Source: Solimonas sp.
Lineage (GTDB): Bacteria > Pseudomonadota > Gammaproteobacteria > Nevskiales > Nevskiaceae
Length of the DNA: 64,000 nt
Reading direction: 5' to 3'
Assembly (NCBI GenBank): GCA_030149365.1
Contig: JASBRP010000037.1
Span: 1 to 64,000 of the forward strand
This document shows, piece by piece, positions 19,643 to 29,092 of the stretch (within the stretch, counting starts at the first letter, position 1; each line of letters starts with the position of its first letter). The notes beneath the pieces were generated by a model. It did no database searches. It saw only the letters and a program-made list of their open reading frames with translations, and was not told the DNA's origin. Position numbers and translations under genes: made by a program.

Positions 19643-20245
19643 TCAGCCGAACTTCACCAGATTGTGCGTAGGCAGCGACCCACCCGGGAACTGAGCCAGC
19701 CGGCCACCCACCGCCAATGGACCGAGGTCCATCGCGAAGAAGCCGAGCCGGTCGATGAGCGCAGTCACCTTGGCCTTGGCCGCTGCATCGTCGCCCGACA
19801 CGAACAGCACGCGCCGTCCACCCTCAGCCCGAGGATCACCTGAAACCAGCGCGGGCTGCAGGTGGTTGAAGGTCTTCACCACCTTCGCGCCCGGAACGAG
19901 GTCCGAAAACACCTCGCTCGATACACGGCCATGCAGCTCGGCCGGCTGAAACAGCGGCGCCTCGATCGGATTGTTCGCGTCGATGACGATGCGACCATCC
20001 CAGTCCGGCAGTCCCTTCAGCGCCTCCGGCAGCTTCGACCAGTTCACCGCGACCAGGACGATGTCCTTCGACGCCGCTTCCTCTCGCGTCCCCGCCATGA
20101 TCGAGGGCCCGAGTTCCTTGACCAGTTGCGCGAGCGATTGCGGGCCGCGGCTATTGGCGAGAGTGGCCTGGAGGCCGGCGCGCGCCAGCGCGCGAGCAAA
20201 CGCCGAGCCGATGCTGCCGGCGCCGATGATTCCGATAGTGCTCAT
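19643..20245 (-). CDS. NADP-dependent oxidoreductase of the F420-reductase (NpdG)-like family
   Basis: 200-aa Rossmann protein. GIIGAGSIGSAFARAL at the N-terminus is a G-x-G-x-x-G dinucleotide-binding loop; VIDANNP, VVKTFNHL and the C-terminal FAMDLGPLAVGGRL segments match the coenzyme-F420-dependent NADP oxidoreductase family. In organisms without F420 such proteins are NADP-binding reductases of unknown substrate. It follows the SDR gene by 16 bp on the same strand with GGAG upstream, so the two are likely co-transcribed under the divergent LysR regulator. Confidence 0.85.
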   Translation of the reverse strand: MSTIGIIGAGSIGSAFARALARAGLQATLANSRGPQSLAQLVKELGPSIMAGTREEAASKDIVLVAVNWSKLPEALKGLPDWDGRIVIDANNPIEAPLFQPAELHGRVSSEVFSDLVPGAKVVKTFNHLQPALVSGDPRAEGGRRVLFVSGDDAAAKAKVTALIDRLGFFAMDLGPLAVGGRLAQFPGGSLPTHNLVKFG

Positions 20246-20261
20246 GGAGGTCTCCTACGTA

Positions 20262-21011
20262 TCAGGCAGTAAAGCCGCCGTCAGCGACGATGTCGGCACC
20301 CGTGACGAAGGAGCCGTCCGGTCCGGCGAGGAAGGCCACCACGCCGGCGATCTCGCCCGGCTGACCGTAGCGGCCGAGCGCCAGGCCCGGGCCCACGATC
20401 TGCGCGACGGGGCCAGTGGCTGGGTTCATGTCCGTGTCCGTCGGACCGGGATGGACCGTGTTGACCGTGATGCCGCGCGGCCCGACGTCACGGGCCAGGC
20501 TGCGGTTGAAGCCCGACACCGCGCTCTTGGTCAGTGTGTACACGGACGCGGTACCGAAAGCCGCATAGCGCGTCATCGAGCTGCCGATGTGGATCACCCG
20601 GCCGCCTTTCTTCATATGCCGCACGGCCTCCTGGGTCGCCACGAACACGCCGGTGACGTTGACATCGATCATGCGCTGGTAGTCCTCCAGCTTGTACTCG
20701 TCGATCGGCGCGTTGATGGCGATACCGGCGTTGTTCACCAGGATGTCGATGCCGCCCAGCTCCGCCACCGTCTGGCGCACCGAGGCGCGCACGGCTTCGG
20801 CGTTGCCCGCGTCCGCCTGGATGGCAACAGCCCGGCCGCCCGCCGCCTGGATCTCATCCACGACGGCCTGCGCCTTGTCCGGAGACGCGCTGTAGGTGAT
20901 GGCGACGGCGGCGCCATCGCGGGCGAGCCGCTTCGCGATGCTGGCGCCGATAGAGCGTGAGCCGCCGGTGACGAGGGCGACCTTGCCGCTGAGGGGGAGC
21001 TGCTGGTTCAT
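20262..21011 (-). CDS. SDR family NAD(P)-dependent oxidoreductase
   Basis: 249-aa classical short-chain dehydrogenase. It has the cofactor loop TGGSRSIGASIAKRL (about 14-28), NNAG at about 91-94, a catalytic serine in IGSSMTRY, the Y-T-L-T-K active site (Tyr and Lys near 158 and 162) and the PGPTDTDMNP segment. It is most like 3-oxoacyl-ACP/quinone reductases annotated across Proteobacteria. The start at 21011 has AGGAG 8 bases upstream; the frame upstream is open but lacks family similarity. It diverges from a LysR gene. Confidence 0.92.
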   Translation of the reverse strand: MNQQLPLSGKVALVTGGSRSIGASIAKRLARDGAAVAITYSASPDKAQAVVDEIQAAGGRAVAIQADAGNAEAVRASVRQTVAELGGIDILVNNAGIAINAPIDEYKLEDYQRMIDVNVTGVFVATQEAVRHMKKGGRVIHIGSSMTRYAAFGTASVYTLTKSAVSGFNRSLARDVGPRGITVNTVHPGPTDTDMNPATGPVAQIVGPGLALGRYGQPGEIAGVVAFLAGPDGSFVTGADIVADGGFTA

Positions 21012-21069
21012 GGTGAATCTCCTGCGGGGTTGGAAAGTGAGGCCAGTCTCCCAACTTGATTGACCCTTG

Positions 21070-21082
21070 ATTAGTGGGTAAT
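21070..21082. promoter_or_regulatory. Possible LysR operator (ATTA-N5-TAAT)
   Basis: ATTAGTGGGTAAT in the 114-bp gap between the divergent SDR and LysR genes is a dyad of the type LysR proteins bind. The region (21055-21115) is A/T-rich and must hold both promoters. Confidence 0.4.
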
Positions 21083-21125
21083 GATTGGTTTCATTTATTA
21101 CTTTTGATTGAAAATAGGGCGAAGC

Positions 21126-22055
21126 ATGGAAACGCTGGCCAACCTGGAGTCCTTCGTCCGCAGCGCCGAGAACGGCGGCTTTTCCGCCGCCGCCCGCCAG
21201 CTGGGCCTGACGCCGGCGGCCGTCAGCCGCAACGTGGCCATGCTGGAACGCAATCTCGGCGTGCGCCTGTTCCAGCGCAGTACACGCAAGCTCACGCTTA
21301 CCGAAGCCGGCGAGCGCTTCCTGGAAACGGTCCGTGGACATCTGCGCGGACTGCAGTCGGCCATCGCCGATGTCTCACGGGATGACGAGGAGCCGGCGGG
21401 GGTCCTCAAGGTCAGCATGGCGCTGACGTTCGGCATGGATTACCTGCTGCCCTTGCTGCCGGAGTTTCTGGCGCGCTACCCGAATATCCGCATCGACTGG
21501 GACTTCGAGAATCGCCAGGTCGATCTGATCTCCGAGGGTTTCGACGCGGCGATCGGGGGCGGCATCGAGCTGGCGCCCGGCGTCGTCTCCCGGCCGCTGG
21601 CTCCGGCGCACATCATCGCGGTGGCTTCGCCCGCGTATCTGGCCGGAAAAGACCTGCCCACCGATCCCTCGGAACTGCTCAAGTTCACCGGCATCGGCAT
21701 GCGGTCCGTCCGCACCGGGCGCATCCGTAACTGGACCATGCGGAATGTCGCCGGCCAGGAGATGGCTGCGCAGACGACCGATACGCTGGTGATGAACGAT
21801 CCCGAGGCGATGTGTCGCAGCGCGCTGCTCGGCCTCGGCGTCGCACTAGTCGCGGTGCCGCATGCCTCGCCGCACTTGGAAAGCGGCAGGCTGGTGCGTG
21901 TCCTACCGAAGTGGTACGCGGACGCTGGCCCTATTTCACTGTACTACGCGACGCGGACGATGCTGCCAGCCAAGACCCGTGTTTTCGTGGAGCATGTGGT
22001 AGAGGCGTTCAAGAAGCAGCGGCTGGCACAGCGGTTCGCTGGAAGTCTTGGTTGA
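21126..22055 (+). CDS. LysR family transcriptional regulator
   Basis: 309-aa regulator. The N-terminal winged HTH (METLANLESFVRSAENG to about 60, with GFSAAARQLGLTPAAVSRNV) is followed by a periplasmic-binding-type effector domain (about 90-300). It belongs to the large CrgA/DsdC-like group that usually controls a divergently transcribed dehydrogenase. The divergent SDR/NADP-oxidoreductase pair is the obvious target. The ATG at 21126 gives the standard length; an in-frame ATG at 21108 is possible. Confidence 0.92.
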   Translation: METLANLESFVRSAENGGFSAAARQLGLTPAAVSRNVAMLERNLGVRLFQRSTRKLTLTEAGERFLETVRGHLRGLQSAIADVSRDDEEPAGVLKVSMALTFGMDYLLPLLPEFLARYPNIRIDWDFENRQVDLISEGFDAAIGGGIELAPGVVSRPLAPAHIIAVASPAYLAGKDLPTDPSELLKFTGIGMRSVRTGRIRNWTMRNVAGQEMAAQTTDTLVMNDPEAMCRSALLGLGVALVAVPHASPHLESGRLVRVLPKWYADAGPISLYYATRTMLPAKTRVFVEHVVEAFKKQRLAQRFAGSLG

Positions 22056-22357
22056 AGGCCACAGCGCAAGTGACTCGCCTTGGATATGTCTTCCGCTTTG
22101 GTAATCCCAACGACAATCGACGCAGTAGATATCGTTGTCAATTCAGATGGATCGAGAACACTTTTCGCTGCTTCGCCGTCAGAAGGTAGTGCGCAAGTCT
22201 GCTGGTGTCGCCGCGCGAGTTGGCTGGCGTTTTGTGCGCAACGAGATGGCGTTCTGTAATATCCCGGGGCACGGCAGCCAAGCAGCTCTTTGATTGTGGT
22301 TGCAAAGCCATCCCATGCGGGAATGTCGTGCCCTCTGGGCGATGGCACAGCCCAGCA
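22056..22357. other. Gap without supported gene
   Basis: Short minus-strand frames (22138-22395 and 21944-22348) cross this stretch but show no family similarity and have mixed codon use. I see no clear RNA or repeat. It may be decayed cargo. Confidence 0.5.
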
Positions 22358-22753
22358 TCAGGACCAGCGCCGCCCGATGATATCGGCGGCGTCATCAGGC
22401 GTCGCCGAGCCGCTTCGCCGGCTTACCCGGGCATGGAAGGTGGGCGCATGCTGATCCAGGAAGCGCGTCATGGGGCCGCGAAAGCGGAAAACATCGGCGG
22501 GAATGTCTACGCCCAGGTGGCGAGCTATGGTGCCGGCAAAGCGCACCTGTCGATCCGTCGGCGGCTGCAGGTCGAAGTCCAACGTATGGGCAACAGCGTC
22601 GGCCACAACTGTCGACACCCGACGGAATAGCGCGTCGCGGCTTACTTTATCCGCAATGCGCTCCAGCTGGATCGCAAGCGCCTCGGCGACATGCTCAGGC
22701 AGCACAGCCCTAAGCTCTAGTTCGCCGCTATCCGGATGGAGACACAGATGCAT
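22358..22753 (-). CDS. Hypothetical protein
   Basis: 131 aa with even codon use and a credible amphipathic composition. The segment QPPTDRQVRFAGTIARHLGV about two-thirds along recalls the PT-x-x-Q-x-x-x-A-x-x-I-A motif seen in plasmid and ICE accessory proteins. That resemblance is loose, and I do not assign a function. It is upstream of, and divergent from, the XRE regulator; the 117-bp gap holds a 9-bp-arm palindrome. Confidence 0.5.
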   Translation of the reverse strand: MHLCLHPDSGELELRAVLPEHVAEALAIQLERIADKVSRDALFRRVSTVVADAVAHTLDFDLQPPTDRQVRFAGTIARHLGVDIPADVFRFRGPMTRFLDQHAPTFHARVSRRSGSATPDDAADIIGRRWS

Positions 22754-22805
22754 GGTGTCGCTGCGGCGCGGAAAGCGCGGGCCTTGGGATATTGCAATTA
22801 ATGAA

Positions 22806-22830
22806 CACTATAGATTGTAGCTCTATAGTG
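22806..22830. promoter_or_regulatory. Perfect palindrome CACTATAGA-N7-TCTATAGTG, probable operator
   Basis: The 9-bp arms at 22806-22814 and 22822-22830 lie 41 bp before the XRE regulator start and between two divergent genes. Related CTATAG/CACTATA sequences occur at 24246-24251, ahead of the phosphoesterase gene, and at 34970-34994, ahead of the reductase operon. The XRE protein is the nearest candidate binder. Confidence 0.6.
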
Positions 22831-22870
22831 TGCAAGAAACTAAATAGGTGGCTCCTCTTCGGGAGCCACC

Positions 22871-23224
22871 ATGAAGCTTGCAGGCGCGTTTGCCGAGTCC
22901 CTTCGCAAGGTTCGCCTGTATGCGGACCTCAGCCAGGAGGACTTCAGCGATGTCTCGAGTCGAACCTATATCAGCAGCCTGGAACGGGGGATGAAAAGCC
23001 CGACGCTCGAGAAGGTGGATGCCCTCGCCGGAAAGATGCGTGTCAGCCCGCTTTCCCTCTACGTGCTGACCTACGCCATATTCACGCGGACCACGCCCGC
23101 CGCATTGCTCAGACAGGTGAGCGACGAGGTATCGCAACTGCAGGGCAAGGCACCGAACGCTGATAGGATTAGGCCCTCTCGTGGGCGTATCAATGTAGCC
23201 GGGGGGAACCCACGAGGTGGATAA
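22871..23224 (+). CDS. XRE-family transcriptional regulator
   Basis: 117-aa protein with a Cro/CI-type HTH in residues 3-62 (AFAESLRKVRLYADLSQEDF, SSRTYISSLERGMKSPTLEK). The C-terminal half is unstructured and basic. Single-domain XRE proteins on mobile elements usually repress their own or neighbouring promoters. The perfect palindrome at 22806-22830, just upstream, would fit autoregulation. The ATG follows GGGAGCCACC. It is convergent with the phosphoesterase gene. Confidence 0.85.
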   Translation: MKLAGAFAESLRKVRLYADLSQEDFSDVSSRTYISSLERGMKSPTLEKVDALAGKMRVSPLSLYVLTYAIFTRTTPAALLRQVSDEVSQLQGKAPNADRIRPSRGRINVAGGNPRGG

Positions 23225-23270
23225 AGCGGACCGAGCAGGACACTCAGACGTCTGCATCGAGGCTGCGAGA

Positions 23271-24233
23271 TCAATGATCTCTTGATTTTTCGTTGGCCAC
23301 TTGCAGTACCGCTCGCTCCGAATCGCTCAGCCACGATAGGTTAGGGAGCGTGGTCGGGATACTCGCGTACTCGGTCACGGGCATATCCGGCTCGCGTCGA
23401 GGATCGGGCACCTGCCAGTAGTACCCCGAGAGCAACTCGACCAAGGTCAGTCGACCATCCTCCATACCGGCGCCGGTGTCCAAATGCAGACGATTTCGCG
23501 CTAAAAGCGGCTGCCTGGAGGCCAGGGTTGTATGCCCGGAGACCAGCAGGTCAAGCCCCAAGACGGGGCACGTCGCCAATTCGTGCTCGAAGCGAGTCGC
23601 TGGCGGATACAGGCGGTGGATGTCCTTTTCGATGTCAGGGATGGAAGCAATGCCAGCGGCGATCGTCGTGCTTCGATCCCAGAGAATTCGTCTCTGAAGA
23701 CGGCCGTATCTCTCGTACAGGTCTGATCCATGCTCGTGCATGTCGCTAACATCTGCCCAGGTCCATTCGTTGGGTAGGCCGGCATGGACAATGCCGACCT
23801 TGCGCCCATCCGCCAGGAGAATTTCAAAGGCCAGCGGCAGACGGCTTAGTATCTTCTCCATGCGTGCCTGATCGTTATTGCCAGGCCGCAAGGGATCATT
23901 CGGACCGAAGTACTCGCACATCGAATAGACCAGGCCTCGTTCCGATGAAATGGCGCCACGATAGGCCCCCATCTGCATGGCTTCGTGATTGCCCATGACA
24001 GCATAAAACCAAGGCTTTTCCGCCAGCCGTAGGCACTCAACTGACGAAGGCCCGCGGTGCACCAGGTCTCCGACGGAAAACAAGCGATCCTGTCGGGGGT
24101 TGAAGCGGACCTCGAAGAGCAACCGGTTCAGCATCTCCAAGCAGCCGTGGAGGTCCCCAATGCAGAAATCTCTTCCCATTGAGTTGGGCGGCAAAGTGAT
24201 GAAAGGCTTTTCGAACAGCATATGGGGTGCCAT
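23271..24233 (-). CDS. Metallophosphoesterase (PPP/ApaH-like)
   Basis: 320-aa calcineurin-like phosphoesterase. The metal-site motifs are complete: GDLHGC (near 27), GDLVHRGP (near 55), GNHEAM (near 82), a histidine in GIVHAGLP and VSGHTTLA. The order and spacing fit the PPP group that includes symmetrical diadenosine-tetraphosphatase (ApaH) and lambda-type Ser/Thr phosphatase; the substrate cannot be read from sequence. It may start at an internal ATG (MGRDFCIGDLHG, near codon 19). A CTATAG element lies just upstream. It is isolated within the element cargo. Confidence 0.85.
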   Translation of the reverse strand: MAPHMLFEKPFITLPPNSMGRDFCIGDLHGCLEMLNRLLFEVRFNPRQDRLFSVGDLVHRGPSSVECLRLAEKPWFYAVMGNHEAMQMGAYRGAISSERGLVYSMCEYFGPNDPLRPGNNDQARMEKILSRLPLAFEILLADGRKVGIVHAGLPNEWTWADVSDMHEHGSDLYERYGRLQRRILWDRSTTIAAGIASIPDIEKDIHRLYPPATRFEHELATCPVLGLDLLVSGHTTLASRQPLLARNRLHLDTGAGMEDGRLTLVELLSGYYWQVPDPRREPDMPVTEYASIPTTLPNLSWLSDSERAVLQVANEKSRDH

Positions 24234-24869
24234 TTACCAATGAATACTATAGGGTTCATATTGTACCGGCAGTTCCCCCTTACACAGCCCCGACCGAGGC
24301 GCAACTGAGCTAGGGACTGCCGCCCTGCGGCGGCAGTGCGCTCGTCGCAGAACTGCTGAGTCGACCTTAATGGCGGTCCGCGGTCACCGGCGGTGGATCA
24401 GGATTGAACAATCCTGCGTTCCCCCAGTAGGCACGGTGGCGATGCAGAATCCAAGGAAGGATCGCGATTCTGGCCTCCCTTTTTTCTACAGTCCGCCAGC
24501 TTGTTGCGCAGCTGCTTTCAGCGAAACTGCGCAGTGGCTCCATGGGAGCTGAATGACGGCTTCCGTGAAGCTGCGCAGGAAGTGCGAAGAAGAACTCCCC
24601 CTGATGGTCCGCGACAGGTTCTAAGCCCCAACGCGGGCCCGCTTGAAGCCCCACGCCGGGGTGTGGTGCATGCCTGCCTAGTTTCGGAAGCTGAGCAGGG
24701 CTGCTACGGCATTGCGCATGGAGAGTCTTCGCAAGATTGGGTGTCGGTCGTTCGCTGCTGACCGTAACGAGAAATTGGAATAAAAGCTGCGGAGGTCTCC
24801 GTTCAGGCATCATCAGCGAAGCTCTATCCGTAAATGTTGCCGATGTGGCCGAGTCTCATGCAGACATCT
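24234..24869. other. 636-bp gap without supported gene
   Basis: Frames such as 24367-24813 (minus) have no family similarity. A perfect hairpin ACTGCCGCC/GGCGGCAGT occupies 24316-24337. The rest looks like decayed sequence between cargo modules. I see no tRNA, and no insertion sequence can be delimited. Confidence 0.55.
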
Positions 24870-27800
24870 TCAAGCTCCTTTTGCATAGGCGGGCGTATCT
24901 CGGGTGGGGAGCCGATACCAGAGCGCGTAGAGCGCGGGCACAAAAAGCAGCGTGATCGCCGTCCCGACGATAACGCCGCCAATCAGCACCACTGCCAGCG
25001 GTCCCCAGAAGCCGTTGAAGGCCAGGGGAATGAATGCGAAGGCAGCAGCGGCGGCGGTCAGAACCACCGGCCGTGCGCGTCGAACGGCGGCCTCGACGAC
25101 CGCCGCGTAAGTGCTCATCCCGTCGGTGAGGTTGTCGGACACCTGCTGGGTGAGAATCAGCGTGTTGCGCATGAGGATGCCCGCCAGGCCGATGATGCCC
25201 AGCGTGGCCACGAAGCCGAAGGGCATGCCTGAAAGCAGCAGTGCCGCGACCGCTCCCATCAGACCGAGCGGTGCAGTAGCCAGCACCATGAACATGCCTG
25301 AGAAGCTGCGCATCTGAAGCATGATGAAACTCATCATCAACACTACAACCAAGGGTTGCAGCTTCTGGATGGCAGCATTGGCTGTTTTCGAGCGTTCGAC
25401 CGAGCCGCCGATCTCGATGCTGTATCCGTCCGGCAATTCCGATCTAAGTGGCTCCAGCGATCGCCATACTTCTGCGGTCACGTCATTGACTTGCGCCCCT
25501 TCGATATCGGCATGTACAGGAATGTAGAGACGCCGGTTGTACCGCCGCAGCACCGGGTCCTCGAAGTCCACCACGAAGTCGCCGAGCTGCGCAATTGGAA
25601 TCTTGCGCCCTTCGCGCGTCTTCAGTTCCAGCGAACCGCCGTCTCGACGATAGGCCTCAGAGCCACGCACGCGCAGCTCGACGCTGCGTACGTCTTCACG
25701 AATGATCGTCGCGGTGCTCCCGTGCAACTCCCCCTGCATTTGCTCGGCCACGTCGCGTGGTGTCAGGCCGATCAGGCGCAGGCGTTCGGCATCGGCACGT
25801 AGCCTGATGGTGGGCACCCGCTCGTCCCACTCCAGATGGGTCATCCGCGTGTTGGGGTGTGCAGCCATTGCGGCTCGCACCTTCTCCGCGATGCGGCGCA
25901 GCTCGACAGGATCATCGCCAAGCACGCGCATCGTCACCGGCCAGTCAACCGGCGGCCCGTAACGCAGCCGGGAAACGCGCACCATCACGCCAGGGAAAGC
26001 TCCGCCGTCGATCTGGGCCTGTAGCCGGCTGATGATGGTCTCGCGCGCGGCAACGTCTTCGCTAATCACCAGCACACGGGCGAAGGCTGGATTGGGCAAC
26101 TGCGGAGACGCCGAAATGAAAAATCGTGGTGCTCCGGCACCGACGTAGGTGGAGTGGCTTCGGACGCCCGGCATCTTGACGAGCTGCGTCTCGACCGCCC
26201 GCGCCACAGCATCGGTGGCGGCAATCGAACTGCCTTGCGGCAGGTATATGTCGATCAGCACCTCTGGCCGATCCGAGGGTGGAAAGAACTGCTTTTCCAC
26301 CAATAGGATCATGCCCAGCACCGACAGCACCAGCAGCACCACAGTGCCACCGACGACGGTGCGGCGACGGTGCACGCACCATTCGATAACCCCTCTCAGA
26401 CGGCGATATCCGGAGGTGTCATACAAGCCGGCCCCACCGTGCTGTGCAACGGTAGCTGCTGGCGGCGGCAGCAGGCGCGCGCCGAGATAGGGGGTGAAGG
26501 TGACGGCCACGATCCAAGACAGCAGCAGGGCAAAGGCCAGAACCCAGAAAATGCCTCCGGCATACTCGCCGGTGCTCGACGCTGCAAAGCCGATGGGCAC
26601 GAAGCCGGCGATGGTGACCAGTGTCCCGAACAGCATCGGCGCGGCCGTGCTCGTCCAGGCGAAAGCGGCCGCATGCAGACGATCAAGGCCCTCCTCCATT
26701 TTTACCAGCATCATCTCGATGGAGATGATGGCGTCATCCACCAGCAGGCCGAGCGCAAGGATCAGCGCACCCAGTGTCACAAGGTTGAGATCGTGTCCGG
26801 CGAGGTGCATCAGGAAGAACGTCAATCCCAAGGTCACTGGCACAGCGATGCCCACCACCAGGGCAGCGCGCAGGCCGATTGCCACCGCGCTCACCAGCAG
26901 CACCACGCCGACGGCAATGAAGAACTTCAGCTGGAAGAGGCTGACTGATCGGTCGATTGACTCGGCTTGGTTGGTAAGCCGGGTTAGATTGATGCCCAGT
27001 GGCAGTTGGGCGTGTTCTGTGGTCAGGAATTTGTCCAGCGACTTGCCGAGTGTCAGACCATTGAAGCCGGATTTCATGACCACTCCGATCAGCACCGCGT
27101 CCTCACCGACCGCGCGAACGAGGTAACTCGGAGGTTCTTCGTAGCCGCGATGGATGGCGGCAATCTCATCCAGACGCAGGATGCGCTCGCCGATGCGGAT
27201 CGGAAGCGCCAGCAGATGCTTGATGTCCGAAAGGTCGGCGTCCACGCGGAAATAGATGCGCGGTCCGCGGGACTCGATCAGGCCAGCCGGCAACAGGTGG
27301 TTATGGTCTTCGAGAGCAGCGAAAATCTGCTCCGGCGGTATGCCCAGATTGAGCAATCTGTCGTTGTCGATATCCACGTAATAGCGTTCGGGGCGCTCCC
27401 CCAGCAGCAAGGCCTTGTGGACTCCGGGAACGGCCTGCAGCCGGTCGCGGATGGCTTCAGCCTGACGCAGAACCAGCCGCTGCGGCAGGCCGGGTGCGGT
27501 CAGCGACAACAGGCAAAAATAGACATCGCTGAAGTCTTCATTGACGATGGGACCGATGGCTCCAGGCGGTAGTGTTCGCGCTTCCTCCTCCATCCGGCGC
27601 CGCACCTCGTAACGCAACTGGCGGGCACGCTCGCTACTGATGTAGTCCTGAAACTCGACCATGAGGTCCACCCGGCCGGGGCGGATAGTGGTGTCGACGT
27701 GATGGACTTCGTCAACCTCTTGGATACGCTTTTCCAAACGTTGCGCGACCTGATCGCGCAGCGTTGCGGCGTCGGCCCCAGGCCACAGCGCCGATACCAC

Positions 27801-27944
27801 CATCACCTTGAGCGTGAAGCTGGGGTCCTCGGCGCGCCCCATGCTGAAGAAGGTGTAGGCCCCGACGGCGAGCGACAGCAGCAGGAAGAAAAGAGTGACC
27901 GCGCCCTCGCGCACAGAAAGTGCGGATAGGTTGGGAAGCCTCAT
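24870..27944 (-). CDS. RND efflux pump, inner-membrane permease
   Basis: 1024-aa AcrB/TriC-type proton-driven transporter. It has the N-terminal first helix (about 14-34), a large periplasmic loop, the TM4 motif LALGLLVDDAIISIE with the paired aspartates needed for proton translocation, a second periplasmic half (from about 555) and the mirrored C-terminal helices (GIIGLAGILMRNTLIL). Full length and intact. It is last in the minus-strand cargo operon, overlapping the adaptor gene by 4 bp. No outer-membrane channel is encoded in the element, so it must use a host one, for example an OprM-like protein such as that at 62249-63670. Confidence 0.93.
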   Translation of the reverse strand: MRLPNLSALSVREGAVTLFFLLLSLAVGAYTFFSMGRAEDPSFTLKVMVVSALWPGADAATLRDQVAQRLEKRIQEVDEVHHVDTTIRPGRVDLMVEFQDYISSERARQLRYEVRRRMEEEARTLPPGAIGPIVNEDFSDVYFCLLSLTAPGLPQRLVLRQAEAIRDRLQAVPGVHKALLLGERPERYYVDIDNDRLLNLGIPPEQIFAALEDHNHLLPAGLIESRGPRIYFRVDADLSDIKHLLALPIRIGERILRLDEIAAIHRGYEEPPSYLVRAVGEDAVLIGVVMKSGFNGLTLGKSLDKFLTTEHAQLPLGINLTRLTNQAESIDRSVSLFQLKFFIAVGVVLLVSAVAIGLRAALVVGIAVPVTLGLTFFLMHLAGHDLNLVTLGALILALGLLVDDAIISIEMMLVKMEEGLDRLHAAAFAWTSTAAPMLFGTLVTIAGFVPIGFAASSTGEYAGGIFWVLAFALLLSWIVAVTFTPYLGARLLPPPAATVAQHGGAGLYDTSGYRRLRGVIEWCVHRRRTVVGGTVVLLVLSVLGMILLVEKQFFPPSDRPEVLIDIYLPQGSSIAATDAVARAVETQLVKMPGVRSHSTYVGAGAPRFFISASPQLPNPAFARVLVISEDVAARETIISRLQAQIDGGAFPGVMVRVSRLRYGPPVDWPVTMRVLGDDPVELRRIAEKVRAAMAAHPNTRMTHLEWDERVPTIRLRADAERLRLIGLTPRDVAEQMQGELHGSTATIIREDVRSVELRVRGSEAYRRDGGSLELKTREGRKIPIAQLGDFVVDFEDPVLRRYNRRLYIPVHADIEGAQVNDVTAEVWRSLEPLRSELPDGYSIEIGGSVERSKTANAAIQKLQPLVVVLMMSFIMLQMRSFSGMFMVLATAPLGLMGAVAALLLSGMPFGFVATLGIIGLAGILMRNTLILTQQVSDNLTDGMSTYAAVVEAAVRRARPVVLTAAAAAFAFIPLAFNGFWGPLAVVLIGGVIVGTAITLLFVPALYALWYRLPTRDTPAYAKGA

Positions 27945-29092
27945 TGCCGCCGCTCGCGCACCGCCATGCCAGGTCGCAGCAAATTCCCGCCGACAGCGAC
28001 GATGCGCGCCTCCGGCGGCAGTGAAGTCTGCACACGTGCGGTGTCTCCTTCAAGCGTAAGCACCCGCACCGGAACGGGCTCCACACCGGCGTTGGTCATA
28101 CGCCAGATTCGAGGACCTTCGCCGCGCTCGTCAACGGCGGAGAGGGGCACGCGATAGACCTCTGCTGTGGCTGCTTGGTCCACTTTCTGTCCTGGCTCTG
28201 GTTGCGGAACGTCGAAGCGTGCACGCACTACGGTGCCCAGCGGCAATTGCGCGGCTTCTTGCGGCAGCTGATAGCGCGCACGCCAGGTGCGGCTGATGGC
28301 ATCCGCAGCACCTGCTGCCTCGCGCAGGGTCAGCTTGAGTGTCGAGCTGTCATCCAGCTGCAGCAGGCCGCTCGCAGGCGGGCGCAGCCGTTCGGGCAGA
28401 AAGACTTCGACCTCGTGTAGGGCCCCGCTGGCTAGACGACCAACGGGTTCGCCGGCGGCGACCACTTGGCCTGGCTCGCCGGTGACCTCGATCAGCACAC
28501 CGTCTTGCCGAGCGGAGATACGCGAATAGCCGAGAACATTGCGCGCCTGCTGAAGCCGGGCTTTTGCGGCCTGCTCCTGCGCGCGCGCTTGCTCGTCCGC
28601 CACCTGCTCGCGTTGCAGCGCCTGGCGACTGATCGTGCCTTGCGCTGACAAGGTTTCTGCGCGAGCCAGGTCGGCACCACGCAGGCTTCTTGCGGCCTGC
28701 GCGGAGGCAAGGTCCGCTTCAGCAGCACGCATGGACTGCTCGAAGTCCTTCGGATCCAACCGAAAAAGCGGCTGACCAGCCACTACCTTGTCCCCGGCTT
28801 CGGCGAGACGCGCCGCGATGCGCCCACCGACCTCAAAGGACAGTAGCGTCTCGAAGCGTGCGCGCACTGTGCCGGACACGACCACTGCTGTGCCTGAAAC
28901 AGGCTCTAGCGCCACGCTCAAAACCCATGGAGCGGGCTCGGTGACGGGTTCATCGCTGCGCTTACAGCTCATGAGCGCACCACATAGGAGAGCCAGCGAC
29001 ATCGCGAAAAGATGGCGCGCAGGAGATGCTGCATCGTTGGGAGATGAGGAGACCAGCGGATTCGGCGAGAGGCGGATGGCTTGCGTTCTCAT
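27941..29092 (-). CDS. RND efflux periplasmic adaptor (membrane-fusion) subunit
   Basis: 383-aa MFP. The ATG at 29092 overlaps the hydrolase stop (ATGA). Residues about 25-46 form a lipoprotein-type signal (FAMSLALLCGALMSC) with acylated Cys likely. A barrel-sandwich (lipoyl) half FEVGGRIAARLAEAGDKVV, a helical hairpin rich in Ala/Gln (about 110-190) and the second half SARQDGVLIEVTGEPGQVV follow in the standard order. It partners with the permease encoded directly downstream. Confidence 0.9.
   Translation of the reverse strand: MRTQAIRLSPNPLVSSSPNDAASPARHLFAMSLALLCGALMSCKRSDEPVTEPAPWVLSVALEPVSGTAVVVSGTVRARFETLLSFEVGGRIAARLAEAGDKVVAGQPLFRLDPKDFEQSMRAAEADLASAQAARSLRGADLARAETLSAQGTISRQALQREQVADEQARAQEQAAKARLQQARNVLGYSRISARQDGVLIEVTGEPGQVVAAGEPVGRLASGALHEVEVFLPERLRPPASGLLQLDDSSTLKLTLREAAGAADAISRTWRARYQLPQEAAQLPLGTVVRARFDVPQPEPGQKVDQAATAEVYRVPLSAVDERGEGPRIWRMTNAGVEPVPVRVLTLEGDTARVQTSLPPEARIVAVGGNLLRPGMAVRERRQ

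Noticed and set aside
22056..22357. Minus-strand frames 21944-22348 and 22138-22395 as genes
   Set aside because: They overlap the LysR gene or each other, have poor composition and match no family.
24367..24813. 148-aa minus-strand frame in the gap before the RND operon
   Set aside because: No family signal or convincing start; composition shifts along its length.
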